Origin: an uncultured Desulfobacter sp.
Lineage (GTDB): Bacteria; Desulfobacterota; Desulfobacteria; Desulfobacterales; Desulfobacteraceae
Direction of reading: 5' to 3'
Length of the DNA: 64,000 nt
Assembly: GCF_963664415.1 (NCBI RefSeq)
Contig: NZ_OY761442.1
Location: 248,001-312,000, forward strand
A program made the position numbers and the translations under genes. Below the pieces are notes generated by a model that did not search any database, was not told the DNA's origin, and worked only from the letters and a program-made list of their open reading frames with translations. Positions within the stretch are counted from its first letter, which is position 1. Each line of letters begins with the position of its first letter. Positions 18,343 through 27,721 of this stretch are shown here, piece after piece.

Positions 18343-20745
18343 CTAATTGAAAATATAAAAGCCCAGGTTTTTTGCATAGGGCGGCGGGTTGTAGAATTCG
18401 CCGTAGATGTAATTGCCCTGGATCTGTCTGACAACCACCCTGCGTTTCACCAATGCCCGTTTGATATCATCCAGATTGAATTCAATATCCAGAAAATCAT
18501 TGACATGGATGCGATGGGATTTTGATATTCTGAATCCAACAGCGGATAACGACACCTGCTCCACACGTATTTTCCCGAATTCACCGGTTTTAAGGCGTTT
18601 GAACTGGCCTTGGAGAAATACGGTTTTCCCAAATGTTTTAATGGTTTCATTTTGGGGTTGTTCCTGGGATGAGCCTTTCAGGTCTTGTGCTTTTTTAAGG
18701 GCAATTTCTTTTTCCACCAGCCCCTGGATGTTCTCCTGCATATCCGCTACTTCACCTTCCTGGTCCAATTGTTTGGACTTGGACAGGGCCTGGGCCACAA
18801 GTGGTTTGAGTTGGCCTGCATCTTCACCTGCCATGGTGTGGGCTTGAATGGTGATAGATGAAAAAAATTGTTTATCATCCCCCTGGATTGCCGTCAGTGC
18901 TTTTTTTATTCTTTCCAGTGCTTTTTGTGCGCCATCCGAATAAGTTAAAGGCAAAAGGGCAATAAAGCTGTTTTCCGCATATCTGAAAATCTGATCTTCC
19001 CGGCGTTTGGTTTTATTCAAAATGGAGGTCAGTGCTTTGACGGCCTTATCACATTTTTCCTGCCCTATCTCCTCATACTGCCTTGCCAAGCCGTCGATTA
19101 CAAGAATAAGAATGGAGAAAACCCGACCAAACCGGGCCAAAAAGTCATCAGAATCGGCAACGATGCGTTCAAAGCTGAATCTGTTTTTTAATCCGGTCAG
19201 ACTGTCCCGGGTGGCCAGGTTTGTCAGTGCCTGGTGGTAGTATGACCGTTCAATGGCAATGCCTGCATATTCTGCAATGGCGGCAAGCAGATCAAGGTCC
19301 TGTTTACTGAATGTTTCTTCATTTACCCGGTTGACCAGCTCAATAACGCCGAAGATTTTATTGTCGGTTTTCAAAGGCGTGGCAATGATAGAGCGAGTGT
19401 TGAACTGAGTGTATTTGTCCACCCGGTCGCTGAATCTTTTGTCTGTTGTTACATCATCCACCACCAAAGGTGTACCTGTTTTCATGACATGCCCTGCAAT
19501 GCCTTCTCCCTTTGGCAGTCTCACACCCTGTAAACGTTTGCTGTTGGTGCCCACCACAACGGAAAAAACCATGTCACCGGTTTTTGGGTCCTTCAGCAGG
19601 ATGGACCAATGACAGGGTTGAAAAATACAGCCCACCTGGTACATGACAATATCCAGCACTTCTTTGACGGTTTTGGCTTTTGACAGGGATTTACCTAACT
19701 CAAACCCAATGTCCGGGGGTAAAAGTTCTCCCTGGCTTATGGGGGTATCCTGCGTTCGATTTGTGGGATCCCCCTGGTAATAATATTTTGTATTGGCCCG
19801 GGATAATTTGATATTTGCCCACAGCAGGTTCTCCTTGAGCTGATCTGTCGATGGAAAAACAAATTGGTAAAAAGCTGAAATTTTTTCGATCTCTTTGTTC
19901 ATTTCAAGGATGCAATCGATAATATTAACTTTTTCCGGGTTAACACAAACTTCCACCTCCGGGGCAAGGATAGGGGGGCGGATGAAATCAAAGGATCCCA
20001 TACCCTGGGTCCAGCACAGGAAGTCTGCCATACTGACGATGGCGATCAATTGTTTTTCATCTTCGGATAATCCGTGATCTTCAAAGGACTGGTGGTGGTA
20101 TTTTACCGCCAATACCAGGTTTTCGGGAAGCTGCCATCGGTTGCAGAAAAAAGCCCCGATATCGTCATGGCCTAAACCGATTTGGGATCGTTCTTTTTCA
20201 ATAACAAGGTCAGTGGATTTCGACAGATTTTTAATAAATTCGCCATATTTTTGATGTCCCTGAAGATCTAAAAATATTTTTCCCACGTCGTGGAGCAAGC
20301 CCGCGGTATAGGCTTCTTCCGGGTTCTGGTATTGGATTTTTTGGGCTATTTTCATGCTCAATACCGCCACTGCAAGACTGTGGCGCCAGAACATCAAACG
20401 ATTAAATTCCTTTGTGTGACCGGTTTTAAATATTTTTTCGAAAATAGCCATACCCAGGGCCAGTTTTTTTATTTCATCAAGGCCGAGGATGACAACTGCG
20501 TCCGGCAGAGTGGTTACCTTCCTGTTTAACCCGTAAAATGCTGAATTAACAAGTTCCAGTACCCGGATGGAAATCCCGGGATCTGTTTCTACGATTTTTG
20601 CCACCTCCTCCAGAGATGCTGTATCATCTTTTGATAATTCAAGCAGTTTGGCTGCTACTTGAGGAAAACTTGGCAGGTTATCCCGGTCAAGGGTTAATAC
20701 GGCCTGGATATCCGATTCGGAAGGCAGGTTTAGCTTGTCAGTCAT
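18343..20745 (-). CDS. HDOD-GAF-GGDEF(degenerate)-PilZ signalling protein
   Basis: 800 residues in four modules. HDOD domain (about 20-225) with FPQVAAKLLEL and an intact HD pair in GLLHDVGK. GAF domain (about 355-510: GIAGHVMKTGTPLVVDDV). A GGDEF-like domain (about 515-670: LATRDSLTGLKNRFSFE) whose active-site loop reads RYAENSF where RYGGDEF is expected, so it should not make c-di-GMP. A C-terminal PilZ-like segment (about 695-795) could bind c-di-GMP. I infer a receiver or scaffold in c-di-GMP signalling, perhaps for motility or type IV pili. It stands alone, with a TPR gene in the same direction upstream. Confidence 0.83.
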   Translation of the reverse strand: MTDKLNLPSESDIQAVLTLDRDNLPSFPQVAAKLLELSKDDTASLEEVAKIVETDPGISIRVLELVNSAFYGLNRKVTTLPDAVVILGLDEIKKLALGMAIFEKIFKTGHTKEFNRLMFWRHSLAVAVLSMKIAQKIQYQNPEEAYTAGLLHDVGKIFLDLQGHQKYGEFIKNLSKSTDLVIEKERSQIGLGHDDIGAFFCNRWQLPENLVLAVKYHHQSFEDHGLSEDEKQLIAIVSMADFLCWTQGMGSFDFIRPPILAPEVEVCVNPEKVNIIDCILEMNKEIEKISAFYQFVFPSTDQLKENLLWANIKLSRANTKYYYQGDPTNRTQDTPISQGELLPPDIGFELGKSLSKAKTVKEVLDIVMYQVGCIFQPCHWSILLKDPKTGDMVFSVVVGTNSKRLQGVRLPKGEGIAGHVMKTGTPLVVDDVTTDKRFSDRVDKYTQFNTRSIIATPLKTDNKIFGVIELVNRVNEETFSKQDLDLLAAIAEYAGIAIERSYYHQALTNLATRDSLTGLKNRFSFERIVADSDDFLARFGRVFSILILVIDGLARQYEEIGQEKCDKAVKALTSILNKTKRREDQIFRYAENSFIALLPLTYSDGAQKALERIKKALTAIQGDDKQFFSSITIQAHTMAGEDAGQLKPLVAQALSKSKQLDQEGEVADMQENIQGLVEKEIALKKAQDLKGSSQEQPQNETIKTFGKTVFLQGQFKRLKTGEFGKIRVEQVSLSAVGFRISKSHRIHVNDFLDIEFNLDDIKRALVKRRVVVRQIQGNYIYGEFYNPPPYAKNLGFYIFN

Positions 20746-20869
20746 TTACTTGGCACCCTTTTTAAAAGATCTATGAAAAAAGTGTCCTAAAAATCATTTC
20801 AATGATTTAAAGATCGTAGAAGAACAAAGCCCCTATAATTTGGTTTAAAATCAGATGAAAAAAAATGAA

Positions 20870-21931
20870 TTACGGCTGTATATACTCATCAATTTGGGGA
20901 TACCGGATCCTAAAAACCTTAAATTCATTCAAGGTCCGATCGTCAGATGGATCAAGGGCAAATAACCGGCTTAGAATGTCTGCAGCATCAATAATCTTAT
21001 CGTGCTGATCCCCCGGTTCTGCTTCGATAAGACGCAGTCGTCCGAGCAGAGCAAACTTGTCTTCAGACACAGACAGCACCTGATCATAAAAATTTCTAGC
21101 CTGGGTGAATTGTTGCATTTGCAGACAGGCATCTGCTATACGGGTTTTAGCAATGGCGGGACTCATTCCGGCTGCCATGGCTTTTTCCCACAGTTGTTTT
21201 GCTTTTTCGTATTCCTTATTGCCCCGGGCACAATCCGCCAACCCATCCATTGCATAGACATTGCCGGAGTCAATCTCCAGAATCTGTTCGAACAGGATCT
21301 TCGCATTAAAAAAATCCTCTTGTCTGCGGTAATAATTGGCCAACGCGCCGATGGCTCTGGGGTTTCTGGGCTGCTTTGCAACTAGCCTTTCAAGGAGGGG
21401 GCCTGCCAGATCAAATGCTTTGAGGCGGACATAGAGATTGCCAAGACCAGACAGGGCAAAGGGATCGTCAGGATTCAGATTGATGGATTTTTCATAGATC
21501 TGTCTGGCAGCGGTAAAGTTCCCTTTTTTAGTTAAAGCATCAGCCAGGCGGGTCATCACCAGATAATTTTCAGGGTAAGCATCCAGGGCCTGCGTCCAGA
21601 TATCTATGGCGCCGTCCAAATTATTAGTGCCCCTGTATGCGTCGCCAAGGCCGGACATGGCAAATGGATTCAGTGGGTCTGCCTCAAGACACCTTCGATA
21701 ATATTCGGCAGCCGCTGTGAACCGTTTTTGCATGCGTTTGGCATCTCCTAAGGCGACCAGTACATAAGGGTTTTTAGGCGATGCTTCCAACGCTTCTAAT
21801 AGTAGCGGTTCGGCCTTTTCAGGTTTTCGGAAGCGAATAAGGGCACGCGCCTTTTTGCATAGCTCCAATGTGTTAACTGCATTTTCATTCTCTTCATTTC
21901 CCGGTTTTTTTTCTTTAGCACTTTTCTGCAT
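20870..21931 (-). CDS. TPR-repeat protein
   Basis: A 353-residue soluble protein built almost entirely of tetratricopeptide repeats: about eight units from residue 20 to 320, e.g. PYVLVALGDAKRMQKRFTAA, PFAMSGLGDAYRGTNNLDGA and PFALSGLGNLYVRLKAFDLA. The N-terminus is highly charged (MQKSAKEKKPGNEENENAV) with no signal peptide. Lies 124 bp from the HDOD gene on the same strand; a shared signalling role is possible but unproven. Confidence 0.75.
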   Translation of the reverse strand: MQKSAKEKKPGNEENENAVNTLELCKKARALIRFRKPEKAEPLLLEALEASPKNPYVLVALGDAKRMQKRFTAAAEYYRRCLEADPLNPFAMSGLGDAYRGTNNLDGAIDIWTQALDAYPENYLVMTRLADALTKKGNFTAARQIYEKSINLNPDDPFALSGLGNLYVRLKAFDLAGPLLERLVAKQPRNPRAIGALANYYRRQEDFFNAKILFEQILEIDSGNVYAMDGLADCARGNKEYEKAKQLWEKAMAAGMSPAIAKTRIADACLQMQQFTQARNFYDQVLSVSEDKFALLGRLRLIEAEPGDQHDKIIDAADILSRLFALDPSDDRTLNEFKVFRIRYPQIDEYIQP

Positions 21932-22405
21932 TAGCTGTATGCCTAATCACGTATAAATATACGTCCAATTGAGGTGATCGTTTGTGAATTCGATTAATTT
22001 AGTATCTAATCGTGCGATTGATTTTTTGTCAATGGGAAAAATGATAAACTCCAAATTTGGGTAGAATTTTTTCTAACGGTCACGGACCGTCCTTGGTCTT
22101 TGACAGTGGTTCGGCTCACAATGAATATTGAAACATCTCTGTGGCTTACAGAGAGTTTCTCATAAACAACCATAGGGCTGTCTGGTATATTAACGCTCAA
22201 ATTCACATTACAATAAAGATTAAAGGAGCTTAATTGGTTGCATAGGCTTATCTTATAAAAAGGATCGATGTAAATCGTAGTAAATTGTCTGTGTTTATAC
22301 GTTGAGGGGTGAATTAAAAATTTGAATCGTCGAAAGTGTTCCATATTTATGGTATAGAACTGTAAAAAGATTCGGCTTTATTTAATAATTCGGAAAAAGT
22401 GTCAT
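21932..22405. other. Gene-poor intergenic region
   Basis: 474 AT-rich bases between divergent genes. A 112-codon frame on the minus strand (22344-22006) has no family resemblance and no convincing ribosome-binding site, so I do not call it. Promoters for both flanking genes should lie here. Confidence 0.4.
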
Positions 22406-23509
22406 ATGTATGATGTCATTATTGTCGGTGCAGGGCCTGCCGGAACAACTGCCGGATATCTTTTGGGCCGATCCGGGTTTTCCGTCCTCGTGCTGGATAG
22501 AAAAAATTTTCCCAGGAAAAAGGCCTGTGCCGGCGGAATCACGCCCAAGGCCATAGAATTGTTTCCCTTTGATATTTCCGGGCTTGTCCGCCGGGTCTGC
22601 CGGGAGGTGAAAATTGTCCGCCCTGGACGATCCTTTTTTGTTGTCAAAGCTAAGACGCCTTTGTGCTACATTACCAAAAGGATGGAGCTGGACGCCTATT
22701 CACTGGGAAAAGCAGTACAGGCAGGATGCTGCTTTAAAAAAATAGATAAAATTATCCGTCTTGATCAAGACGACCAAGGTGTCAGTCTAACCCTTTCCTG
22801 TGAGGGGAAAACTGATTTTATCAGGGCTGGATATCTCATCGGGGCTGATGGTGCCAATTCAAAAATTCGCCGACTGATTGGTGGTCAAAAGTCCTGCATC
22901 GTTAAACTGCCGGCTCTGGAAGCTGATGTGCCAGTAAAAAATGCGGAATTCTATAAAATGACATTTGATTTTTCCAGAGATATTAATGGGTATTACTGGA
23001 GTTTTCCCCGCAAAAACCACGTGAATATCGGTATGTTCAGTGCACGTCCCAATGGAACCATGAATCGGGCTTTGTTAAAAAAATATGCACGGGAACAGTT
23101 TGGGACTGATATCCTAACTGATGTTAAGGGGTACCCAATTGCCACAAGCTCCGGCAGAATGCATATAGGAGCAGGCCGTGTGCTTTTGACAGGAGATGCG
23201 GCCGGCCTGGCCGAGCCTTTGCTGGGGGAAGGAATTTATTCAGCGTTAAAATCGGGTATCCTTTCAGCCCGGGCCATTAAATATGCTGCCGGCCAACATG
23301 TGCCTGCCTCTTTTGAAGCGTTTCACCGGTACAGGCAATCTCTTGGTGGCATGAGCCTTGATTTGCGGCTTTACCGGCTCTGTGCATCTATTTTATATAC
23401 ATTCCCAAGATGGTCTCTTGCCGTCGGCTCCAGCAATGTCTTGCATAATCGTTTTTCAAGAGGGTATGCCGGGGGAAAAACCCTGCATGAAATTTTAATA
23501 CCGTTTTGA
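22406..23509 (+). CDS. Geranylgeranyl-reductase-family FAD oxidoreductase
   Basis: A 367-residue flavoprotein of the geranylgeranyl reductase (ChlP/GGR) family. It opens with the Rossmann dinucleotide motif VIIVGAGPAGTTAGYLLGRSG, has the family ACAGGITPKA segment (about 41-50), a central GADGANSKIRRL and the second FAD motif LLTGDAAGLAEPLLGEGIYSA (about 254-274). Such enzymes reduce isoprenoid double bonds, e.g. on menaquinone side chains or lipids. No pathway gene is adjacent; menA lies 17 kb away. Substrate undetermined. Confidence 0.8.
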   Translation: MYDVIIVGAGPAGTTAGYLLGRSGFSVLVLDRKNFPRKKACAGGITPKAIELFPFDISGLVRRVCREVKIVRPGRSFFVVKAKTPLCYITKRMELDAYSLGKAVQAGCCFKKIDKIIRLDQDDQGVSLTLSCEGKTDFIRAGYLIGADGANSKIRRLIGGQKSCIVKLPALEADVPVKNAEFYKMTFDFSRDINGYYWSFPRKNHVNIGMFSARPNGTMNRALLKKYAREQFGTDILTDVKGYPIATSSGRMHIGAGRVLLTGDAAGLAEPLLGEGIYSALKSGILSARAIKYAAGQHVPASFEAFHRYRQSLGGMSLDLRLYRLCASILYTFPRWSLAVGSSNVLHNRFSRGYAGGKTLHEILIPF

Positions 23510-23823
23510 TCCGGCATGGGTCCAAATCTATGCACCTCCGTTATTTTTTTTATGTATGAAAATACAAAAATGTATTAACTTTTACACCCAAACTTTGCAT
23601 CGTTGTATGAAATAACATTAATGTAATCTATTATATCCCAAAAATGTTATTTTCGTTAGGTGTGTTTTTAGAAGCTCAAAATATATTCTTCGCAAGTAAA
23701 TTCTTTGATTTCAAATAGTTATATAAAAATTTTAAAAAAAATATTTTTTGGCACCGCTCTTGCTCTCTTTAGACACCCATAAAGCGTTAGTTATTTTAAT
23801 GCACAATTAACAAGGGAGTTAAA
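23510..23823 (+). other. Regulatory region upstream of glnK-amtB
   Basis: 314 AT-rich bases. The only clear signal is the sigma-54 promoter at 23749-23764, listed separately. The stretch above it should contain NtrC-type enhancer sites, but no clear TGCACC/GGTGCA pair was found. Confidence 0.5.
23749..23764 (+). promoter_or_regulatory. Sigma-54 promoter of glnK-amtB
   Basis: TGGCACCGCTCTTGCT matches the -24/-12 consensus (TGGCAC-N5-TTGCW) with the invariant GG and GC separated by 10 nt. It lies 60 bp upstream of glnK, as expected for nitrogen-regulated genes. Confidence 0.85.
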
Positions 23824-24162
23824 ATGAAAAAAGTTGTGGCAGTAATAAAACCGTTTAAAGTGGATGAGGTTAAAGATGCTTTAGCCAAAATCAGCATTAA
23901 CGGGATGACTATTTCAGAAGTTAAAGGCTTTGGCCGTCAGAAAGGACACAAAGAGGTATACCGAGGCGCAGAATATCAGACAGACTTTGTACCCAAGGTT
24001 GAATTAAAAATTTGTGTTGCAGATGACCAGGCTCAGGCTGTGGTGGATACAATAGTAGAAACAGCGAAAACAGGAAAAATCGGTGACGGTAAAATTTTTG
24101 TTCTTCCTGTGGAAGATGTTGTTCGTATTCGTACAGGTGAAACCGGAACAGAAGCGTTATAA
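23824..24162 (+). CDS. glnK: Nitrogen regulatory protein P-II
   Basis: A 112-residue PII trimer subunit. The T-loop sequence GFGRQKGHKEVYRGAEY places the uridylylation Tyr at position 51, and the C-loop has TGKIGDGKIFVLPVEDVVRIRTGE. PII proteins sense 2-oxoglutarate and ATP/ADP, and the GlnK type blocks the AmtB channel when ammonium is plentiful. Located 32 bp before amtB and expressed from a sigma-54 promoter, so GlnK rather than GlnB. Confidence 0.93.
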   Translation: MKKVVAVIKPFKVDEVKDALAKISINGMTISEVKGFGRQKGHKEVYRGAEYQTDFVPKVELKICVADDQAQAVVDTIVETAKTGKIGDGKIFVLPVEDVVRIRTGETGTEAL

Positions 24163-24194
24163 AATTTATTATATAATTTAAGGAGATTTAAAAA

Positions 24195-25517
24195 ATGAAG
24201 TATGTACTGATGATTCTAACTTCGCTGGCTTGCACCATCACCGCTGCATGGGCCGGTACGGACGACGCCCCCACAGCAATCACTAATGCCGAGGCCATTG
24301 CACTGGTTCAGACCCATGCCAACTACGTATGGACCCTTGTTGCAGCAGTGCTTGTTTTCTTTATGCAGGCCGGGTTTGCTATGGTGGAAGCAGGGTTCAC
24401 CCGTGCTAAGAACGCTGTAAATATCATGATGAAAAATCTGATGGACTTCTCCATGGGGTCGCTTTTCTATTGGGCCATTGGATTTGGCCTGATGTTCGGT
24501 GTCTCTAAAACCGGTTTTTTTGGTACCACCGGTTTTTTCTTAAGTGATTTCAAGGTGGACGGCGATCCCTGGGTACTGGCCTTCTGGATGTTCCAGGTTG
24601 TGTTTGCTGCAACTGCCGCCACCATTGTTTCCGGTGCCATGGCTGAGCGTACCAAATTCACCGGTTATCTTGTGTACAGTGCTGTTTTATCCGCATTTAT
24701 TTATCCGATTTTTGGTTCCTGGGCATGGGGATCTTTGTTCAACGGTTCCGGTTGGCTCGAAGGTCTTGGATTTATCGATTTTGCAGGCTCTACCGTTGTT
24801 CACTCTGTGGGTGGATGGGCTGCATTGGCTGGTGCCATTGTTCTGGGTCCCCGTCTTGGCAAGTTCACCAAAGACGGTGGTATTAAACCTATTTTGGGTC
24901 ACAATATTCCCTTGGCCGCCCTTGGCGTTTTCATCCTGTGGGTAGGTTGGTTTGGTTTCAATCCGGGTTCCACCACGACAGCAGATACATCTATTGCGAT
25001 GATTTTTGTAAATACCAACCTGGCTGCAGCCACTGGTGCTGTTTTGGCCATGATCGTATCCTGGGTTAAATTTGGAAAGCCTGAAGTGGGCATGAGTTTG
25101 AACGGCGCCTTGGCTGGTCTGGTTGGCATTACCGCCGGCTGTGCCAATGTTACACCCGGTTCCTCTATTATCATCGGGGCCGTTGCCGGTATTCTGGTTG
25201 TCTTCGCCGTAATGTTCTTTGATAAAATTAGAATTGATGATCCCGTTGGTGCAATTTCCGTACACGGGGTTTGCGGTGCTTGGGGTACCTTTGCTGCTGG
25301 TCTCTTTAATATTGGCGGGACAACCGTTAAAATTATGTCCGTACAGTGCATCGGTATCGCTTCCTGCTTTGCATGGACATTTTGTACGGCTTTTATTCTG
25401 TTCAAAGTGATTGACATGACTATGGGTTTAAGGGTTTCTCCGGAAGAAGAAATCGAAGGGCTGGATTCCACAGAACATGGTGGTAATGCATATCCCGACT
25501 TTACAAGCAACTATTAA
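24195..25517 (+). CDS. amtB: Ammonium transporter
   Basis: A 440-residue Amt/Rh channel with a cleavable signal-like N-terminus (MILTSLACTITAAWAG) followed by 11 membrane segments. The twin pore histidines are in the segments AGSTVVHSVGGW and ISVHGVCGAWG, and GWFGFNPGS is the family signature. It conducts ammonium/ammonia inward and is gated by the upstream GlnK. The ribosome-binding site is AAGGAG. Confidence 0.93.
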   Translation: MKYVLMILTSLACTITAAWAGTDDAPTAITNAEAIALVQTHANYVWTLVAAVLVFFMQAGFAMVEAGFTRAKNAVNIMMKNLMDFSMGSLFYWAIGFGLMFGVSKTGFFGTTGFFLSDFKVDGDPWVLAFWMFQVVFAATAATIVSGAMAERTKFTGYLVYSAVLSAFIYPIFGSWAWGSLFNGSGWLEGLGFIDFAGSTVVHSVGGWAALAGAIVLGPRLGKFTKDGGIKPILGHNIPLAALGVFILWVGWFGFNPGSTTTADTSIAMIFVNTNLAAATGAVLAMIVSWVKFGKPEVGMSLNGALAGLVGITAGCANVTPGSSIIIGAVAGILVVFAVMFFDKIRIDDPVGAISVHGVCGAWGTFAAGLFNIGGTTVKIMSVQCIGIASCFAWTFCTAFILFKVIDMTMGLRVSPEEEIEGLDSTEHGGNAYPDFTSNY

Positions 25518-25659
25518 TTGATTTCGCCTTAGGGCTGCTGTTGCAAATCTGACAGCAGTCCGGCATTTTCCTCCGATGTAGAACAATTTGTCGGCCAACG
25601 TTGGCGCAACCGTCTGCATCTTTGCTTCGCGTCCTCCTTACGCGCGAAAGGATTGACAA

Positions 25660-25703
25660 ACCTGCCGCCTACCCCCCCCCTCCAAGGCGGCAGGTCTTTT
25701 TTT
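25660..25703 (+). terminator. Strong intrinsic terminator after amtB
   Basis: An 11-bp perfect stem (ACCTGCCGCCT at 25660-25670, AGGCGGCAGGT at 25685-25695) followed by a T run. The loop contains a run of nine C, unusual and prone to sequencing error. Confidence 0.85.
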
Positions 25704-25725
25704 AAGCCCAATGCTTTTAAATATT

Positions 25726-26031
25726 ATGAATCCGTTTACCAGGCAGATTGTTGATGTAATTAAGGCTATACCCAAAGGACGTGTCACTTCCTATGGCCGG
25801 GTGGCAGCCCTTGCAGGCAATCCTCTGGGGGCCAGGCAAGTTTCAAGAATTCTTCATACCATGTCCCAAAAGCATAATTTGCCCTGGCATCGTGTGATTA
25901 ACGCATCCGGAAAAATCAGTCTACCCAGAGGCAAGGGGTATGAATTACAAAAAGCACTACTGGAGTCCGAAGAAGTTTTCGTCTCAAGCCAAGGACATAT
26001 TGATCTGGAAACTTATTTGTGGAAACCCTGA
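25726..26031 (+). CDS. Alkyltransferase-like protein (ATL)
   Basis: About 101 residues from the Met at 25726 (MNPFTRQIVDVI), which fits the family better than the upstream Met at 25711. It has the MGMT DNA-binding helix-turn-helix (GRVTSYGRVAALAG, ARQVSRIL) but the active-site loop reads PWHRVI where MGMT has PCHRVI, so the alkyl-accepting Cys is Trp. ATL proteins bind O6-alkylguanine without repairing it and hand it to nucleotide excision repair. Lies directly after the amtB terminator and has its own start. Confidence 0.85.
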   Translation: MNPFTRQIVDVIKAIPKGRVTSYGRVAALAGNPLGARQVSRILHTMSQKHNLPWHRVINASGKISLPRGKGYELQKALLESEEVFVSSQGHIDLETYLWKP

Positions 26032-26246
26032 AAAAAAGAAAATTTTTTCTTGACTCCAGAATAGAAACCCTCTACATCCGTTTGATACTTAGTGCCTGGA
26101 AAACCGTAAATTTTACCGATGACATAGGTGGCCGCAAATAATAATCTTTGAAATACGCCATGTATTCCTCCAGTTAGAATCTACGCCTGCCTTGAACGAG
26201 ACAAAATTTCCATGTTTTTGTTCAGACGCTGCTTAGAGGAGCTGCT
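26032..26246. other. Intergenic region
   Basis: About 215 bp; a weak AAGAAAA/TTTTTTCTT hairpin follows the ATL stop and could terminate it. Otherwise nothing recognisable. Confidence 0.3.
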
Positions 26247-27125
26247 TTGTTTATGACGACTTTTGTCAGCCGGCCAATTGCCGGTATTTTTTTAGGTGCC
26301 ATCATTATCAGTTTTTCAAGTGTGATGGTGGCGCTTTCCCATGTTAATCCACTCATTTCAGCTTTTTACCGTGTTTTTTTGGGCTGTCTGTTCCTTCTGG
26401 TTCCTTGTAGTTTAAATCATGAATTTAAACAGATTGGGCTTAAGCCCTGTCTGGTTGCTGTGGGGTGCGGGCTTTTTTTTGCTGTTGATCTTATCGCATG
26501 GCATTTTTGTATTGGATATGTGGGGCCGGGTCTTGCCACCATTCTTGGAAATCTGCAGGTCTTTATTATGGCCCTGGTCGGCGCATGTTTGTTCAAAGAA
26601 AAGCTGGGTACGACATATATAATCTCATTGCCACTGGCGATTTTGGGGTTGTATATGATTATCGGCATGGATATGGCAGTGCTGACACCTGAGTATTTGA
26701 CCGGTGTAGGGTTAGGCATTATAACGGCCTTAAGCTACAGTATTTTTCTTTTGCTTATGCGCATCGTTCACTCAGGAGATGATGTTCCCATGTTTCTTTA
26801 CCAGGTAGTCATGACGGGGTTTTGTGCCCTTATTATTGGAACTATCGCTGTGTGTATAGGACGCTCCTTTGCGATTCCGGATCTTTCATCTTTAGCTGCT
26901 TTAGCCGGTCTGGGTCTCTTGTCCCAGGGGCTGGCCTGGGTCATCATTTCCCATTATCTCCCCAGGGTGGCTGCCTCCAGAGCAGGACTGATTTTGTTAC
27001 TACAGCCTGCTTTGTCATTTGTATGGGATGTGGTGTTTTTTGACCGGCTGACCGGTATGATGGGGTGGCTTGGGGTTTGTGTCGTGCTGGCCGCCATTTA
27101 TATGGGTATGATTCGCAAGGCCTGA
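26247..27125 (+). CDS. EamA/DMT-family transporter
   Basis: 292 residues, ten predicted membrane helices in two EamA repeats (about 10-140 and 155-290). The first repeat reads SSVMVALSHVNPLISAFYRV, and the second ends in the RAGLILLLQPALSFVWD segment typical of drug/metabolite exporters. GAGGA precedes a TTG at 26247 and an ATG at 26253; either could start it. Substrate cannot be inferred. Confidence 0.78.
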   Translation: MFMTTFVSRPIAGIFLGAIIISFSSVMVALSHVNPLISAFYRVFLGCLFLLVPCSLNHEFKQIGLKPCLVAVGCGLFFAVDLIAWHFCIGYVGPGLATILGNLQVFIMALVGACLFKEKLGTTYIISLPLAILGLYMIIGMDMAVLTPEYLTGVGLGIITALSYSIFLLLMRIVHSGDDVPMFLYQVVMTGFCALIIGTIAVCIGRSFAIPDLSSLAALAGLGLLSQGLAWVIISHYLPRVAASRAGLILLLQPALSFVWDVVFFDRLTGMMGWLGVCVVLAAIYMGMIRKA

Positions 27126-27161
27126 TTGCTAAAAACTCGCTCCCATATTGTAATATGAATA

Positions 27162-27527
27162 TCAGGATAGAGGCATTCCTGAAACCGATGTCGATGTGCA
27201 CCCGGGCATTATAAAGGCTGGTTTAATGATATTGTGCACTGCCAGGCAATTGAGTATATCCATAGCATTGCCGGTGACAAAGGCAAACATGCGAATTCTG
27301 TTTTCAACAAGGCGGGCTGCATAGGTTTCTGAAATTGCACCGCAAACCAGGGCCTTGACGTTTTCACGATTTAAAAGCGCTGCCAAGGCGATGATATCGT
27401 CGGGCTTGAAAGATTCATATTTTTTACTATGAATGCTATGATTTTCAATATCTGCTATTAAAAGTGTTTGTGCAGCGTCAAATACGGGAGAGACACGGTT
27501 TCCCCAAGTGGTAATAGCAATTTTCAT
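27162..27527 (-). CDS. NifX/NifB-type Fe-Mo cluster-binding domain protein
   Basis: A 121-residue protein with the dinitrogenase iron-molybdenum cofactor-binding fold (NifX/NafY/NifB C-terminal): MKIAITTWGNRVSPVFDAAQ at the start and CGAISETYAARLVENRI centrally. In sulfate reducers such stand-alone domains (orange-protein relatives) bind Mo/Cu-S clusters; no nif gene is near, so nitrogen fixation need not be implied. Strong AGGAGGAGAT ribosome-binding site. It lies downstream of a sigma-54 activator on the same strand, a pairing that suggests the activator and this protein work together. Confidence 0.8.
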   Translation of the reverse strand: MKIAITTWGNRVSPVFDAAQTLLIADIENHSIHSKKYESFKPDDIIALAALLNRENVKALVCGAISETYAARLVENRIRMFAFVTGNAMDILNCLAVHNIIKPAFIMPGCTSTSVSGMPLS

Positions 27528-27721
27528 GATCTCCTCCTCTTAGGACTTTTTTTGCCGGTTTTATAAATGCAAAGCGTGTGCCTTAACTGCCTTGGAGGGG
27601 GAACGACAGCAGCAACCTCCTGCCAGGCTTGTATGTTATACCACAAACAAATTTCAGGGCCGCCTTTGTTGTTGCAAAAAAGAGACTTGTAAGCGTTTAG
27701 GGGTTGCAAGGATAATCTCTT

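Noticed and set aside
22006..22344. 112-codon minus-strand frame
   Set aside because: No ribosome-binding site, no family resemblance and an odd composition; probably chance in the AT-rich intergenic region.
27162..27527. Evidence for nitrogen fixation
   Set aside because: A single NifX-like domain protein is common in non-fixing anaerobes; no nifHDK is present.
27590..27620. Sigma-54-like sequence TGGCAGGAGGTTGCTG on the minus strand
   Set aside because: The GG-GC spacing is 9 nt, not the required 10, so it should not function as a -24/-12 promoter.
27524..27709. 61-codon minus-strand frame upstream of the NifX-like gene
   Set aside because: Overlaps the leader and ribosome-binding site of the NifX-like gene; no recognisable domain.
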